A stretch of DNA of 64,000 bases from Candidatus Thioglobus sp. MED-G25 (GTDB lineage: Bacteria > Pseudomonadota > Gammaproteobacteria > Arenicellales > UBA868). Numbering within the stretch: position 1 is the stretch's first letter; every line of letters begins with the position of its first letter. The translations under genes were made by a program, and so were the position numbers. The DNA lies in the NCBI GenBank assembly GCA_002456995.1, contig NTKC01000005.1, positions 33,492 to 97,491 on the forward strand. Reading direction: 5' to 3'. Below, piece after piece: positions 36,711-47,654 of the stretch. Below the pieces are notes generated by a model. That model ran no database searches. It worked only from the letters and a program-made list of their open reading frames with translations, and had not been told where the DNA came from.

Positions 36711-37187
36711 ATGGCGTTAGAAGGGGTATTAGAACAGGGTTGGGCAACGACCAGGTTGGATGACCTCATCAATTGGGCCCGTACGGGGTCGATGTGGCCA
36801 ATGACATTTGGGCTGGCGTGTTGTGCTGTAGAAATGATGCACACAGGCGCATCACGTTATGACTTAGATCGCTTCGGCGTTATTTTCCGCCCAAGCCCCC
36901 GTCAGTCAGATGTGATGATCGTAGCTGGTACGCTGACTAACAAGATGGCGCCAGCTTTACGCAAGGTCTACGATCAGATGCCGGAACCGCGTTGGGTAAT
37001 TTCCATGGGATCTTGTGCTAATGGCGGTGGTTATTACCATTATTCATACTCAGTGGTTCGGGGGTGTGACCGGATCGTCCCGGTCGATGTGTATGTGCCG
37101 GGATGCCCGCCTACCCCTCAGGCGTTGTTGTACGGTGTCATCCAGCTTCAAAAAAAGATCAAGCGCACAGATACTATAGCGCGCTAG
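36711..37187 (+). CDS. nuoB: NADH-quinone oxidoreductase subunit B
   Basis: Carries cluster N2, the last iron-sulfur centre before quinone. The four ligands are Cys37 and Cys38 (ACCAVEMM), Cys102 ([10 protein letters not shown]) and Cys132 (GCPPTPQ). Length 158 residues. It begins 7 nt after nuoA and ends 14 nt before nuoC. Confidence 0.97.
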   Translation: MALEGVLEQGWATTRLDDLINWARTGSMWPMTFGLACCAVEMMHTGASRYDLDRFGVIFRPSPRQSDVMIVAGTLTNKMAPALRKVYDQMPEPRWVISMGSCANGGGYYHYSYSVVRGCDRIVPVDVYVPGCPPTPQALLYGVIQLQKKIKRTDTIAR

Positions 37188-37201
37188 AGTCCGATAACTA
37201 T

Positions 37202-37798
37202 ATGGGTGCCACAAAAGACCTGCGCAGTCAGGTCCAAACTATATCCAGTGAATTTAATGCATTGATCACTGAGGATTCGTTAGGCTTTACCGTGACGGTC
37301 AGCCGATCATCGTCACTTGAACTGTTGGGAATACTGCGGGACCATCAAAACACCGCATTCGAACAACTGGTTGATCTGTGCGCTGTTGACTATCAGACCT
37401 ACGGCCAAGAGGCACAACGCAATTGGGATAACGATAGGTTTGCTGTTGTTTACCATCTTCTTTCGATAAGTTTGAATCAGCGCCTGCGTGTGATCGTGCC
37501 CGTTCCTGAAGATGATTTAACCATTGATTCAGTCATCGAGGTGTGGCGCTGCGCGAACTGGTACGAACGGGAGGCGTTCGACCTGTTCGGAATTCAATTC
37601 CAGGGTCATCCGGACCTCCGGCGACTGCTGACCGATTATGGATTCATTGGACATCCGTTCCGTAAAGATTTCCCGTTGTCTGGTCATGTGGAAATGAGGT
37701 ACGACGAAGAGAAAGGTAGAGTGGTGTACGAACCTGTGTCCGTTGAACCGAGGGTGACGGTGCCCCGAGTTATCCGGGATGAATGGACCAATGACTGA
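37202..37798 (+). CDS. nuoC: NADH-quinone oxidoreductase subunit C
   Basis: A 198-residue peripheral-arm subunit (30 kDa type). The signature [20 protein letters not shown] is present in pieces at about residues 120-140, followed by [18 protein letters not shown]. Here it is a separate protein; E. coli has a NuoCD fusion. The frame is open upstream to 37103 inside nuoB, but ATG 37202 gives the normal length. Its end overlaps the nuoD start (ATGACTGA). Confidence 0.96.
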   Translation: MGATKDLRSQVQTISSEFNALITEDSLGFTVTVSRSSSLELLGILRDHQNTAFEQLVDLCAVDYQTYGQEAQRNWDNDRFAVVYHLLSISLNQRLRVIVPVPEDDLTIDSVIEVWRCANWYEREAFDLFGIQFQGHPDLRRLLTDYGFIGHPFRKDFPLSGHVEMRYDEEKGRVVYEPVSVEPRVTVPRVIRDEWTND

Positions 37799-39044
37799 GA
37801 TCCGCAACTACACCATGAACTTCGGGCCACAACACCCGGCAGCACATGGCGTGTTAAGGGTGATTATGGAGATGGACGGGGAGGTTATCGAAAGACTAGA
37901 CCCGCATATTGGGTTGCTGCACAGAGCAACAGAAAAGCTGGCAGAAAGTAAACCTTACAATCACAGTATTGGTTACATGGATCGTCTAGATTATGTATCC
38001 ATGATGTGTAATGAGCATGCGTATGTATTAGCGATAGAGTCGTTGCTGGGTGTGGTGCCGCCAATTCGTGCCCAGTATATAAGGGTTATGTTTGATGAGA
38101 TCACCCGAATCCGCAATCACTTGATGTGGCTTGGTGCGCATGCACTGGATATCGGAGCGATGGCCGTATTTTTGTATGCGTTTCGGGAACGGGAAGATTT
38201 AATGGACTGCTATGAAGCGGTGTCTGGTGCACGCATGCATGCGACCTATTATCGGCCAGGTGGGGTTTACCGGGATTTGCCCGACAAAATGCCACTGTAT
38301 CAAAGAAACGATCGCGAAGGCGACAAGGGTCTGGCAGCTCGGAACGAAGATCGGTCTGGCTCCTTACTCGACTTCATAGAGGTTTTTACGGAACGGTTTC
38401 CAGCGTGCGTTGATGAGTATGAGACCTTACTTACCGATAATCGAATCTGGAAACAAAGAACTGTCGACATAGGTATTGTTACACCCGAGCAGGCACTGCA
38501 ACTCGGTTTTACGGGTCCGATGCTCAGAGGTTCCGGTGTTGAATGGGATTTGCGTAAGAAACAACCCTACGAGGTGTACGACCGAATGAGTTTTGACATA
38601 CCCGTGGGGGTAACAGGGGATACCTACGACAGATATCTTGTACGAATGGAAGAAATGAGACAATCAAATCGTATTGTCTGCCAGTGTGTGGACTGGTTAA
38701 GGAGTAATCCGGGTTCAGTTATGTTGGACGACTATAAATTGAGTCCACCGCCACGGGAAGAAATGAAAGAAGACATGGAATCGTTGATTCACCACTTTAA
38801 GCTATTTACTGAAGGCTACAGTGTGCCTCCTGGGCAGGTGTATAGCGCTATAGAAGCCCCCAAAGGGGAATTCGGAATATTTCTGGTGTCAGATGGTGCC
38901 AACAAACCTTATCGAGTAAAAATCCGCGCACCTGGGTTTCCCCACCTTGCGGCCTTAGATGAAATGTCGCGAGGCCATATGTTGACAGACATGGTGGCAA
39001 TAATCGGTACCCAGGACGTAGTGTTTGGTGAGATAGATCGCTAG
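37791..39044 (+). CDS. nuoD: NADH-quinone oxidoreductase subunit D
   Basis: A 417-residue subunit (49 kDa type) that forms the quinone-binding cavity with Nuo[15 protein letters not shown] and [10 protein letters not shown] near the N-terminus and the C-terminal DVVFGEIDR are diagnostic. ATG 37791 overlaps the nuoC stop by 8 nt, indicating coupling; an in-frame ATG 12 nt earlier is possible but less typical. Confidence 0.97.
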   Translation: MTEIRNYTMNFGPQHPAAHGVLRVIMEMDGEVIERLDPHIGLLHRATEKLAESKPYNHSIGYMDRLDYVSMMCNEHAYVLAIESLLGVVPPIRAQYIRVMFDEITRIRNHLMWLGAHALDIGAMAVFLYAFREREDLMDCYEAVSGARMHATYYRPGGVYRDLPDKMPLYQRNDREGDKGLAARNEDRSGSLLDFIEVFTERFPACVDEYETLLTDNRIWKQRTVDIGIVTPEQALQLGFTGPMLRGSGVEWDLRKKQPYEVYDRMSFDIPVGVTGDTYDRYLVRMEEMRQSNRIVCQCVDWLRSNPGSVMLDDYKLSPPPREEMKEDMESLIHHFKLFTEGYSVPPGQVYSAIEAPKGEFGIFLVSDGANKPYRVKIRAPGFPHLAALDEMSRGHMLTDMVAIIGTQDVVFGEIDR

Positions 39045-39048
39045 CACT

Positions 39049-39528
39049 ATGGAAATCGACTACCAGCTATCTGACGATGTCAGGGAAAAAATAGAAGCCG
39101 AGGCAAATAAATATCCGAGTCGCCGGGCAGCAGTCAAGTCTGCTCTACGCTATGCACAACAAGAACACGGCTGGGTATCCGAAGGAGTTGTGAATGCTGT
39201 GGCTGAATTGCTGTCACTTCAGTCAATACAGGTTTTCGAAGTGGCAACGTTCTACGACATGTTTTATACCAAACCTGTCGGTCGCCATAGAATCAGGGTG
39301 TGTACGAATGTGTCTTGCATGCTTCGTGGAAGCACAGATGTGCTTAATCATCTCAAAGAGAAGTTAGGTGTGGAAGTTGGCGAGACGACAGCCGACGGTA
39401 AGGTCGCGTTGTTTGAGGCTGAATGCCTAGGAGCTTGTGGTGGAGCACCGATGCTTATTTGCAATAATCGTTACGTCGAGAACCTGACGCCAGAAGGTGT
39501 TGATCAACTGTTGTCTGAGCTGGATTGA
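39049..39528 (+). CDS. nuoE: NADH-quinone oxidoreductase subunit E
   Basis: A thioredoxin-fold subunit with a [2Fe-2S] cluster (N1a). Ligands: Cys85 and Cys90 (VCTNVSCMLRG), Cys126 and Cys130 (ECLGACGGAPM). Length 159 residues. It starts 4 nt after nuoD; its end lies next to the nuoF start. Confidence 0.97.
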   Translation: MEIDYQLSDDVREKIEAEANKYPSRRAAVKSALRYAQQEHGWVSEGVVNAVAELLSLQSIQVFEVATFYDMFYTKPVGRHRIRVCTNVSCMLRGSTDVLNHLKEKLGVEVGETTADGKVALFEAECLGACGGAPMLICNNRYVENLTPEGVDQLLSELD

Positions 39529-39533
39529 TTGCC

Positions 39534-40802
39534 ATGGGACGATGCTATGTTTGTTTGCCCGACCCAGAAGTCCATTCGCCGTGGTTACTCGACCAGTACT
39601 GTAAAGAGTTAGGGGGCTACCAGTCTTGGTTGAAAATTATTGATGAATCGATTCCACCTGCAGACATTATCGATATGATCAAGGCATCCGGACTGAGAGG
39701 CAGGGGCGGGGCAGGATTTCCTTCGGGACTCAAACTCAGTTTTATGCCTCGGGATGCTGAGGGTCAGAAGTATATTGTGTGTAATTCTGATGAAAGTGAG
39801 CCAGGAACGTTTAAAGATCGGGACATTCTGGCTCTCAATCCACATCAGTTAATCGAAGGAATGGCGATAGCCAGTTATGCGACAGGCTCCACTGTCGCGT
39901 ATAACTACATTAGAGGGGAATATCACCAACCGTGGGTACGCTTTGAGAATGCCCTTAAGGAGGCTTATCAGGCAGGCTATCTGGGACAGGATATTCGTGG
40001 AACAGGCGTGACATTTGATCTCTACAGCCAACGCGGCGCAGGCGCTTACATCTGCGGAGAGGAAACTGGATTGCTTGAATCACTAGAGGGCAAAAAAGGA
40101 ATGCCACGGTTTAAACCGCCGTTTCCTGCGCAAGTCGGTGCATTCGGCAAGCCAACAACGGTCAACAACACAGAAACGCTGGCCTCGCTACCGCCCATTA
40201 TTGGCAAAGGCTCGGACTGGTTCAACAATTTGGGTCGAGAGGGTAGTGGTGGTAGTAAGGTGTTTTCAGTGTCTGGTCATGTCCAGCGACCAGGCAATTA
40301 CGAAGTCACGTTAGGGACTCCGTTTAACGAATTATTGGATCTTGCCGGAGGCTTGCTCGAAGGACGTTCTCTAAAAGCTGTTATCCCTGGTGGATCTTCA
40401 ATGCCAGTAATGCCGGCAGAGGCGATTCTGTCCTGCGAGATGGGCTACGATCAACTCCAGCAGGCGGGGTCGATGATCGGTTCTGGCGGTGTGATTGTGA
40501 TGGATGACACAACTTGTATGGTCGAGGTATTGGAGCGTATTGCGCTTTTCTATTATCGAGAATCCTGCGGACAGTGTACGCCCTGTCGAGAAGGAACTGG
40601 TTGGTTATATCGATTGATCTATCGTATACGAACCGGTGTTGGCTCAGCCGATGATTTGGACAAGTTGCTTAATGTAGCTGACAAGATAGAAGGTCGGACT
40701 ATATGTGCTTTAGGAGATGCGGCAGCCTGGCCCGTCCAAAGTTTTCTCAAGCATTTTCGTGGAGAGTTCGAGGCGAAAATTTCATCTGAAGCCGCAGCTT
40801 AA
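39534..40802 (+). CDS. nuoF: NADH-quinone oxidoreductase subunit F
   Basis: Binds NADH and FMN and carries cluster N3. GLRGRGGAGFPSGLK is the NADH/FMN motif, CGEETGLLESLEG follows, and SCGQCTPCREGTGW supplies three cluster ligands with a later Cys in TICALGDA. About 422 residues. ATG 39534 is chosen; a TTG at 39525 overlapping the nuoE end is the alternative. Confidence 0.97.
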   Translation: MGRCYVCLPDPEVHSPWLLDQYCKELGGYQSWLKIIDESIPPADIIDMIKASGLRGRGGAGFPSGLKLSFMPRDAEGQKYIVCNSDESEPGTFKDRDILALNPHQLIEGMAIASYATGSTVAYNYIRGEYHQPWVRFENALKEAYQAGYLGQDIRGTGVTFDLYSQRGAGAYICGEETGLLESLEGKKGMPRFKPPFPAQVGAFGKPTTVNNTETLASLPPIIGKGSDWFNNLGREGSGGSKVFSVSGHVQRPGNYEVTLGTPFNELLDLAGGLLEGRSLKAVIPGGSSMPVMPAEAILSCEMGYDQLQQAGSMIGSGGVIVMDDTTCMVEVLERIALFYYRESCGQCTPCREGTGWLYRLIYRIRTGVGSADDLDKLLNVADKIEGRTICALGDAAAWPVQSFLKHFRGEFEAKISSEAAA

Positions 40803-40820
40803 TGAGGGGACTTGTCCGTC

Positions 40821-43220
40821 ATGCTTAAAGTTGAGATCAACGGGCAACAGTTCGAAGCCGAACCAGGTTCTACGATTATCGAAGTGGCTGACAATGCGGG
40901 AATCTATATTCCACGATTCTGCTACCACGAAAAACTCTCTGTCGCCGCGAATTGCAGAATGTGCCTCGTCGAGGTTGAGAGAGCTCCGAAGCCGCTACCG
41001 GCTTGTGCCACTCCAGTAACTGACGGCATGGTTGTACAAACTCTGTCCGACATTGCTAAACAGGCACAGGCGGACACTATGGAGTTTCTGCTGATTAACC
41101 ATCCTTTGGATTGTCCAATATGTGACCAGGGGGGGGAGTGCCCACTTCAAGACCAGGCAATGGGGTTCGGCGGTAGTAGTTCAGTATTCGAGGAGGTTAA
41201 AAGATCTGTCGACAATGTAGATATTGGACCTCTGATAACTACTGAAATGACTCGCTGCATTCATTGCACTCGTTGTGTGCGGTTTGGCGAGGAGGTAGCA
41301 GGAGTAATGGAGTTGGGCGCAATCGGGCGTGGAGAAGATATGAAGATCTCGACCTTCCTTGGCACGTCGATGGATAGTGAGGTCTCCGGTAATGTGATTG
41401 ATTTGTGTCCAGTTGGGGCATTGACCTCCAAACCCTATCGGTTTACAGCACGAACCTGGGAATTGAACGGACACAAAGGTATTAGCCCCCACGACTGTTT
41501 GGGTTCAAACCTTGAAATTCAGGAAATCGGTGGTGTGGTTAAGCGAGTATTGCCGCGTGACAACGAAGCCGTGAATGAATGCTGGCTTTCGGATCGCGAC
41601 CGGTACAGCTATGAGAGTGTTAACAGTAGTGATCGGTTGACCATGCCACTTGTTCGACGGGGTGAGAATTATCAGGAGATCGAGTGGGCTGAGGCATTAG
41701 ACCTGGTTTCGTCAAAATTGATGCAAATTAAAGAAACGTGGTCCGGAAAGGAAATTGGTGCAATTGCGTCCCCAACAGCGTCGTTGGAGGAATTTTTTCT
41801 CTTACAGAAGATATTGCGCGCTCTGGGATCATCCAATGTTGATCATAGATTACGGCAACAAGATTTCCGAGATGATCTCGCAGCGCCAGTTTGCCCAGGT
41901 ACCGACGTATCTATATCAAAGCTCCAAGAACTCGATGGTGTGTTGATTGTCGGTTCGAATATCCGGAAAGAACTACCATTGATCTCGTTGAGACTGCGGC
42001 GTGTAGCGCAGCAGGGGGGTGAGATCGCTGTTCTCAATCCAATGTCGTTCGATCATAATTTTGCGACGACCCAAGAAATGATCGTAAAGCCGTCAATGAT
42101 GGCAATCGCCTTCGCGAGCATTGCGCGAAAGATTGCAATGGCAACAGGGAAGGAGGATCTATTGCCTATTGATCTTGTCGAACTCGCAACACGACATGAA
42201 TTTGGGATCAATGTTGATGCTATCGCAAATAGCTTGATTAGAAACGGTACAGATGCCCTCATCCTTCTAGGGCAAATTGGAATGAACCATCCGGATGCCA
42301 GTACGCTTCGACAGATTACATCTTGGCTTGGAGTGAATTGTGGAATTCGGATAGCCATATTGCCAGACGCCAATGGCGTGGCGGGGTGGGTTGCTGGGTG
42401 TGTGCCGCACCGCCTACCCGGCGGACATTCGAATTCTTCGCCGGGATTAAATTGTAAAAAAATGATCGATCAGCGTCTTAAAGCTTATGTTTTGTATGGA
42501 GTTGAGGTTAGTAACGATTATTCTGATCCAGTGGCGTTGGATACTGCCTTAAACGAAGCAGAGTTCGTTGTGAGTTTCTCGACTTTTCGTTCCGCGGTGC
42601 CCGAGCAGGCGGATGTCGTGCTTCCTCTTGCGGCTTTCACGGAAATTGATGCCGGATATATTAACTGCGAAGGCGTTGCCCAGTTCGCCAATGCCGCTGT
42701 AAATCCGATGGGTCAGTCCAGACCAGGATGGAAAATTTTACGGGTGCTTGGAAATTTCCTAAAACTAGCCGGTTTTGACCATGTCAGTTCCAAGGACATT
42801 ATCGCTGAACTTGAGGAGGTTTACGATTTATCAGCACCCATAAGCGTACGCTACAAACCGGATCTACAAGCAATTAATCATGTTGTGACTCAATCGGCTG
42901 AAGTCAAGAACGGCAAACAGTTGGATCGCATTATCGATGTACCAGTGTATAGCGTAGACCCCACAGTACGTCGTGCCACAGCGCTGCAATCGACCAAGGA
43001 CGCGGATACTGTGGCGCTGCTCGCTTGTGCAGAAGAATTGGAGGAGCTGGGTTTCAAACACGGGGGTCAAATAGCAGTGCGTTCCGAGACCGGCGAAGTC
43101 ATGCTTCCAGTCCAACCTGATGAGCGTGTACCTCGTGGCGCTGTATACGTGCCAGCAGGCCTTTCTGAAACGTCGGTTCTCGGTTCTCTCTCGGTGGTTA
43201 TGGTTCAAGCGATGGAGTAA
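40821..43220 (+). CDS. nuoG: NADH-quinone oxidoreductase subunit G
   Basis: The large iron-sulfur subunit (799 residues). The N-terminal [2Fe-2S] domain has RFCYHEKLSVAANCRMC. CPICDQGGECPLQDQAMGFG carries His-Cys3-type and further ligands, CIHCTRCVRFGEEVAG and DLCPVGALTSKPY the [4Fe-4S] clusters. A molybdopterin-oxidoreductase-like domain without cofactor follows. I do not see the extra Cys4 set for cluster N7 that E. coli and Thermus have. ATG 40821 is preferred to TTG 40812 because GAGGGGA lies about 10 nt before it. Confidence 0.96.
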   Translation: MLKVEINGQQFEAEPGSTIIEVADNAGIYIPRFCYHEKLSVAANCRMCLVEVERAPKPLPACATPVTDGMVVQTLSDIAKQAQADTMEFLLINHPLDCPICDQGGECPLQDQAMGFGGSSSVFEEVKRSVDNVDIGPLITTEMTRCIHCTRCVRFGEEVAGVMELGAIGRGEDMKISTFLGTSMDSEVSGNVIDLCPVGALTSKPYRFTARTWELNGHKGISPHDCLGSNLEIQEIGGVVKRVLPRDNEAVNECWLSDRDRYSYESVNSSDRLTMPLVRRGENYQEIEWAEALDLVSSKLMQIKETWSGKEIGAIASPTASLEEFFLLQKILRALGSSNVDHRLRQQDFRDDLAAPVCPGTDVSISKLQELDGVLIVGSNIRKELPLISLRLRRVAQQGGEIAVLNPMSFDHNFATTQEMIVKPSMMAIAFASIARKIAMATGKEDLLPIDLVELATRHEFGINVDAIANSLIRNGTDALILLGQIGMNHPDASTLRQITSWLGVNCGIRIAILPDANGVAGWVAGCVPHRLPGGHSNSSPGLNCKKMIDQRLKAYVLYGVEVSNDYSDPVALDTALNEAEFVVSFSTFRSAVPEQADVVLPLAAFTEIDAGYINCEGVAQFANAAVNPMGQSRPGWKILRVLGNFLKLAGFDHVSSKDIIAELEEVYDLSAPISVRYKPDLQAINHVVTQSAEVKNGKQLDRIIDVPVYSVDPTVRRATALQSTKDADTVALLACAEELEELGFKHGGQIAVRSETGEVMLPVQPDERVPRGAVYVPAGLSETSVLGSLSVVMVQAME

Positions 43221-43223
43221 CAG

Positions 43224-44255
43224 ATGGGCTGGATTATGACAACTTGGGACTCTCTACCGTTGATCTTGCAACTTGGTATTAAGATCGGTTTTATCGTTGG
43301 GCCACTTATTGTTGCGGTTGCGTACTACACGCTTGCTGAACGAAAAGTTATAGCTTATATGCACGTGCGAGTCGGCCCGAATCGGGTCGGTCCCAGAGGT
43401 TTGTTGCAGCCTATAGCGGATGTTCTGAAGTTGATGTTTAAAGAAATGATCATACCCAGCAAGTCCGATAAATATCTTTTTCTTATCGCGCCGGTCCTCG
43501 CTGTGACCCCTGCCTTTGCCGCGTGGGCGGTAATTCCATTTTCGGGAACGCTGGTACTGGCGGATATCGATGCTGGCTTGCTGTATGTGTTAGCGCTGAC
43601 CTCTATGAGTGTTTATGGCGTCATCATTGCTGGCTGGGCCTCGAACTCTAAGTACGCATTTCTAGGCGCACTGCGCTCGGCAGCGCAGATCGTTGCCTAT
43701 GAAATCGCAATGGGTTTCGCATTGGTCGGAGTGCTCATGGTGGCTGGCAGTTTAAATCTCAACACCATCATTCAGGCACAGTCTGGCGGCCTACATCAGT
43801 GGTTCTTCCTGCCACTTTTCCCGCTTTTTCTGGTGTATCTGATCTCGGGCGTGGCCGAGACGAACAGGGCGCCGTTTGACGTTGCGGAAGGTGAATCTGA
43901 AATTGTGGCAGGGTTTCATGTGGACTACTCAGGAATGGGTTTTGCTGCCTTTTTCCTTGCGGAGTACGCAAATATGCTGATGATATCGGCATTAACTGTA
44001 ATCCTATTTCTAGGCGGATGGAATTCACCGTTTGATTTCCCACCGTTTAGCTGGCTGCCAGGAGTGTTTTGGTTTTTAGCGAAACTCTCTGTAGTCGCAT
44101 TTTTGTTTTTATGGTTTAGAGCGACCTTTCCCAGGTACCGATATGACCAAATCATGCGCCTTGGCTGGAAGGTGTTTATCCCTGTGACACTTATCTGGAT
44201 AGCGGTTATTGGGGCGTTCAAGTTTTTTACGCCGTTCGGTTTCATTTTTTCATAG
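43224..44255 (+). CDS. nuoH: NADH-quinone oxidoreductase subunit H
   Basis: A membrane subunit with about eight helices linking the quinone site to the proton pumps. [20 protein letters not shown] and the loop [20 protein letters not shown] are diagnostic. Length 343 residues. It starts 3 nt after nuoG. Confidence 0.97.
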   Translation: MGWIMTTWDSLPLILQLGIKIGFIVGPLIVAVAYYTLAERKVIAYMHVRVGPNRVGPRGLLQPIADVLKLMFKEMIIPSKSDKYLFLIAPVLAVTPAFAAWAVIPFSGTLVLADIDAGLLYVLALTSMSVYGVIIAGWASNSKYAFLGALRSAAQIVAYEIAMGFALVGVLMVAGSLNLNTIIQAQSGGLHQWFFLPLFPLFLVYLISGVAETNRAPFDVAEGESEIVAGFHVDYSGMGFAAFFLAEYANMLMISALTVILFLGGWNSPFDFPPFSWLPGVFWFLAKLSVVAFLFLWFRATFPRYRYDQIMRLGWKVFIPVTLIWIAVIGAFKFFTPFGFIFS

Positions 44256-44264
44256 GCAGAGCAA

Positions 44265-44753
44265 ATGTCAGTAATTAAGAAGTTTGTAAACACTTGGGGG
44301 CTGACCGAACTTGCTAGAGGCTTGGGTGTTACTGGCCGATATTTCTTCAAGAAGAAATTTACGATTCAGTATCCCGAGGAGAAAACACCGAAGTCACCCC
44401 GGTTTCGTGGATTACATGCACTTCGTCGCTATCCCAATGGAGAGGAGCGTTGTATCGGTTGCAAACTCTGTGAGGCGGTTTGTCCGGCACTCGCCATTAC
44501 GATTGATTCCGAAGAAAGAGAGGACGGAACGCGTCGGACAACTCGTTACGATATCGACCTGTTTAAATGTATTTACTGTGGATTCTGTGAGGAGGCTTGT
44601 CCCGTTGACTCGATCGTCCTTACAGATATCGATGAATACCATTTTGAATCGGGTGAGACCGGTGTGGTCACAAAAATAGACCTTCTGAATCTTGGCGACA
44701 GATACGAAGCGCAGATTGCGTCTGCCCGTCAACAAGATTCAGCATATAGATAG
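44265..44753 (+). CDS. nuoI: NADH-quinone oxidoreductase subunit I
   Basis: An 8Fe ferredoxin-like subunit carrying clusters N6a and N6b. Two motifs are present: [12 protein letters not shown] (about residue 64) and [12 protein letters not shown] (about 103). Length 162 residues, preceded by a short amphipathic N-terminus. It follows nuoH by 9 nt. Confidence 0.97.
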   Translation: MSVIKKFVNTWGLTELARGLGVTGRYFFKKKFTIQYPEEKTPKSPRFRGLHALRRYPNGEERCIGCKLCEAVCPALAITIDSEEREDGTRRTTRYDIDLFKCIYCGFCEEACPVDSIVLTDIDEYHFESGETGVVTKIDLLNLGDRYEAQIASARQQDSAYR

Positions 44754-44776
44754 AAAGCGAAAGACTGGGCTACTGT

Positions 44777-45394
44777 ATGTCTATGGAATCCATACTGTTC
44801 TATTTGTTCGCAACCGTATTGGTCGTGTCTGCGGCAATGGTAGTGACGATAAGAAACCCGGTAAAGGCCGCGTTGTTTCTTGTTTTGTCTTTTTTTAGCG
44901 CGGCCTGTATCTGGATGACTCTGGAAGCTGAGTTTTTGTCCATTGCTTTAGTGCTAGTTTACGTCGGTGCCGTTATGGTGTTGTTTTTGTTTGTAGTCAT
45001 GATGCTAGACATCGACGTCGAAAGTATGCGGGAAGGATTTGCGCGAAATTTGCCAGTCGGTGCTCTGGTTGCAGGCGTTATGGTAGTTGAGTTCGCAGTG
45101 GTGATGATGTCAGATCGTTTCGACTCACAATCGTTGCCACGGCCAGCTGGCCATGGTCCTGATTACAGTAACACGAAAGAGTTGGGGCTTGTCTTATATA
45201 CCGACTATGTTTTTGCATTCGAAGTTGCGGGTCTTATTCTGCTCGTTGCAATCGTCGCTGCCATAGTGTTAACGATGCGCCGCCGACCAAATACCCGCTA
45301 CCAGTCTCCTTCAGAGCAAGTCAAAGTCAACAAGTCGGAGCGCCTTCGTATAGTCAGCATGCCGGCAGAAAAGCGACTGGATATAGACAATTGA
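44777..45394 (+). CDS. nuoJ: NADH-quinone oxidoreductase subunit J
   Basis: A membrane subunit with five predicted helices. [21 protein letters not shown] and [19 protein letters not shown] (the pi-bulge helix region) are typical, each within one helix. Length 205 residues. The stop overlaps the nuoK start (TTGATT) by 4 nt. Confidence 0.96.
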   Translation: MSMESILFYLFATVLVVSAAMVVTIRNPVKAALFLVLSFFSAACIWMTLEAEFLSIALVLVYVGAVMVLFLFVVMMLDIDVESMREGFARNLPVGALVAGVMVVEFAVVMMSDRFDSQSLPRPAGHGPDYSNTKELGLVLYTDYVFAFEVAGLILLVAIVAAIVLTMRRRPNTRYQSPSEQVKVNKSERLRIVSMPAEKRLDIDN

Positions 45395-45696
45395 TTACGC
45401 TATCGCATTACCTCGTTCTTGGGGCAATACTTTTTGCTCTCAGCGTAGTTGGTATATTTCTGAATCGTAAGAATCTTGTAATCATTCTTATGGCCATAGA
45501 GTTGCTACTGCTGGCTGTAAATATGAATTTCATTGCGTTTTCCTATTACCTGGATGACTTGGCGGGGCAGGTATTTGTGTTCTTTATTTTGACAGTAGCT
45601 GCAGCGGAAGCAGCGATTGGGTTGGCGATACTAATTGTTTTATTTCGCAACCGCCGGTCTATAAATGTTCAAGATTTGGATCAGTTAAGTGGGTGA
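45391..45696 (+). CDS. nuoK: NADH-quinone oxidoreductase subunit K
   Basis: A 101-residue MrpC-like subunit with three helices and two buried glutamates (IELLLLAVN and [13 protein letters not shown]). The start is TTG 45391, overlapping nuoJ by 4 nt; no ATG is available at a suitable position. Confidence 0.96.
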   Translation: MITLSHYLVLGAILFALSVVGIFLNRKNLVIILMAIELLLLAVNMNFIAFSYYLDDLAGQVFVFFILTVAAAEAAIGLAILIVLFRNRRSINVQDLDQLSG

Positions 45697-45706
45697 TGGC
45701 TAATTC

Positions 45707-47638
45707 ATGAAGGTGATCTATTTATTAGTTCCATTAGCTTGTCTTGTTGCTGCCATTATCGCCGGGTTTTGGGGGGCTAAAATTGGCAACAGCGCAACAC
45801 ATCGGATCACAATAACAGGGGTTGGTCTTTCGTTTGTGCTCTCGGTTGTCGTTTTGTTCGATGTGCTAGATGGACATTCATTTAATGGCTCTATATACAC
45901 CTGGGGAACAAGCGGGGGCGTATCTTTTGAAGTCGGATTCCTGATTGATCACCTGTCAGCGGTCATGATGGCCGTTGTTACCTTTGTCTCGCTGATGGTG
46001 CATATCTATACCATAGGCTATATGCGAGATGACCCGGGATACACCAGGTTTTTCTGTTATATCGCATTGTTTACTTTTGCCATGCTAATGCTGGTCATGG
46101 CGAACAATTTTCTACAACTCTTTTTTGGTTGGGAAGCGGTGGGTTTGGTGTCTTACTTGCTCATTGGGTTCTGGTTTAAACGAGAATCTGCGGTTGCAGC
46201 GAATCTGAAAGCGTTCCTGGTTAACCGGGTGGGGGACTTGGGTTTTATCCTGGGCATAGCCGCTGTAATGTACTTGTTCGGTACACTGGACTATAGCGCT
46301 GTATTTTCTGCCGCGTCCGAGAAACAAAATGCAGTAGTAACCGGGGTACTTGGTTATGAATGGAGCTGGATAACACTGATCTGCCTCTTACTTTTTGTTG
46401 GGGCAATGGGTAAGTCTGCACAGGTGCCATTACATGTCTGGCTGCCAGATTCTATGGAAGGCCCAACGCCAATCTCGGCCCTGATTCATGCGGCGACGAT
46501 GGTAACTGCTGGAATATTCCTGGTTGCAAGAATGTCTCCATTGTTTGAGTTGTCGACGACAGCGTCATCTGTGATTCTGGTAATTGGTGGACTAACCGCG
46601 CTCTCGATGGCCCTAGTTGGACTCGTACAGAACGATATTAAGCGGGTGGTCGCCTATTCAACGCTATCTCAGCTGGGTTATATGACAGTAGCACTTGGCG
46701 CATCGGCGTACTCAGTCGCAATCTTTCACCTCGCAACCCATGCATTTTTTAAGGCGCTCCTTTTTTTAGCGGCTGGGTCTGTGATTATTGCATTGCATCA
46801 CGAGCAGGATATGCGGCGAATGGGTGGGCTTCGCCGCTACATGCCCATTACCTATATCACGTCAGTCATAGGCAGTCTTGCACTGGCAGGGATACCGCCG
46901 TTTTCTGGATTTTTCTCAAAGGATGCGATTATCGAGGCAGTGCATCACTCCAACATACCTGGCGCGGGGTTGGCCTATGCTGCCGTCCTCATGGGTGTTG
47001 TCGTGACAGCGTTCTATTCATTCCGGCTGATATTCATGGTATTTCATGGGGAGCCTCGTATGGATAAACAGGCGCGCTCACACCTTAAAGAAAGTCCGTG
47101 GGTGGTTACGGTGCCGCTGGTCTTGCTGGCTATTCCTTCTTTGTTGTCCGGCGGTTTTCTGGTTGAGAGTGTATTGGGTGGGCACTTTTTAGGGGACGCT
47201 GTAGCTCAGGGTCCCTCAGCAGGAGAAGGTGATCATCTGACTGCGGTGGGACTGATGACTCATGGCTTTTTAGCAGCACCACTCTGGTTGGCTTTGGGAG
47301 GTGTTTTTCTGGCATGGATTTTCTACGTTAGAGTTCCCTCACTACCCGGTAACGTGTCTCAAAGGCTGTCCCTCATCTATAGAATATTGCATCGGAAATA
47401 TGGTTTTGATCAGTTTTATCAGTGGCTATTTGCATCTGGCGGTGTCCGCCTAGGAGAGTGGCTCTGGAAGCGAGCAGATATCGCACTGATAGACGGGTTT
47501 GCGGTAAACGGGACAGCAAACATGGTTGGTTGGTTTTCACGTGTTTTGAAGCGATTGCAGACCGGTTATGTCTATCACTATGCATTCGTCATGATCATTG
47601 GCGTGGTCGTATTTTTGTCCTGGGGTCTGTGGTCATGA
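45707..47638 (+). CDS. nuoL: NADH-quinone oxidoreductase subunit L
   Basis: The distal antiporter-like proton pump (643 residues, 14 or more helices and the long lateral helix at the C-terminus). FFGWEAVGLVSYLLIGFW, the LPDSMEGPTPISALIHAATM segment in TM7-8 and the AYSTLSQLGYM helix are present. It follows nuoK by 10 nt. Confidence 0.97.
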   Translation: MKVIYLLVPLACLVAAIIAGFWGAKIGNSATHRITITGVGLSFVLSVVVLFDVLDGHSFNGSIYTWGTSGGVSFEVGFLIDHLSAVMMAVVTFVSLMVHIYTIGYMRDDPGYTRFFCYIALFTFAMLMLVMANNFLQLFFGWEAVGLVSYLLIGFWFKRESAVAANLKAFLVNRVGDLGFILGIAAVMYLFGTLDYSAVFSAASEKQNAVVTGVLGYEWSWITLICLLLFVGAMGKSAQVPLHVWLPDSMEGPTPISALIHAATMVTAGIFLVARMSPLFELSTTASSVILVIGGLTALSMALVGLVQNDIKRVVAYSTLSQLGYMTVALGASAYSVAIFHLATHAFFKALLFLAAGSVIIALHHEQDMRRMGGLRRYMPITYITSVIGSLALAGIPPFSGFFSKDAIIEAVHHSNIPGAGLAYAAVLMGVVVTAFYSFRLIFMVFHGEPRMDKQARSHLKESPWVVTVPLVLLAIPSLLSGGFLVESVLGGHFLGDAVAQGPSAGEGDHLTAVGLMTHGFLAAPLWLALGGVFLAWIFYVRVPSLPGNVSQRLSLIYRILHRKYGFDQFYQWLFASGGVRLGEWLWKRADIALIDGFAVNGTANMVGWFSRVLKRLQTGYVYHYAFVMIIGVVVFLSWGLWS

Positions 47639-47654
47639 GACCGTCTGGAGCGTA

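Noticed and set aside
37202..39044. Broken nuoCD fusion
   Set aside because: nuoC and nuoD are both full length with their own starts; separate genes are the ancestral and common state.
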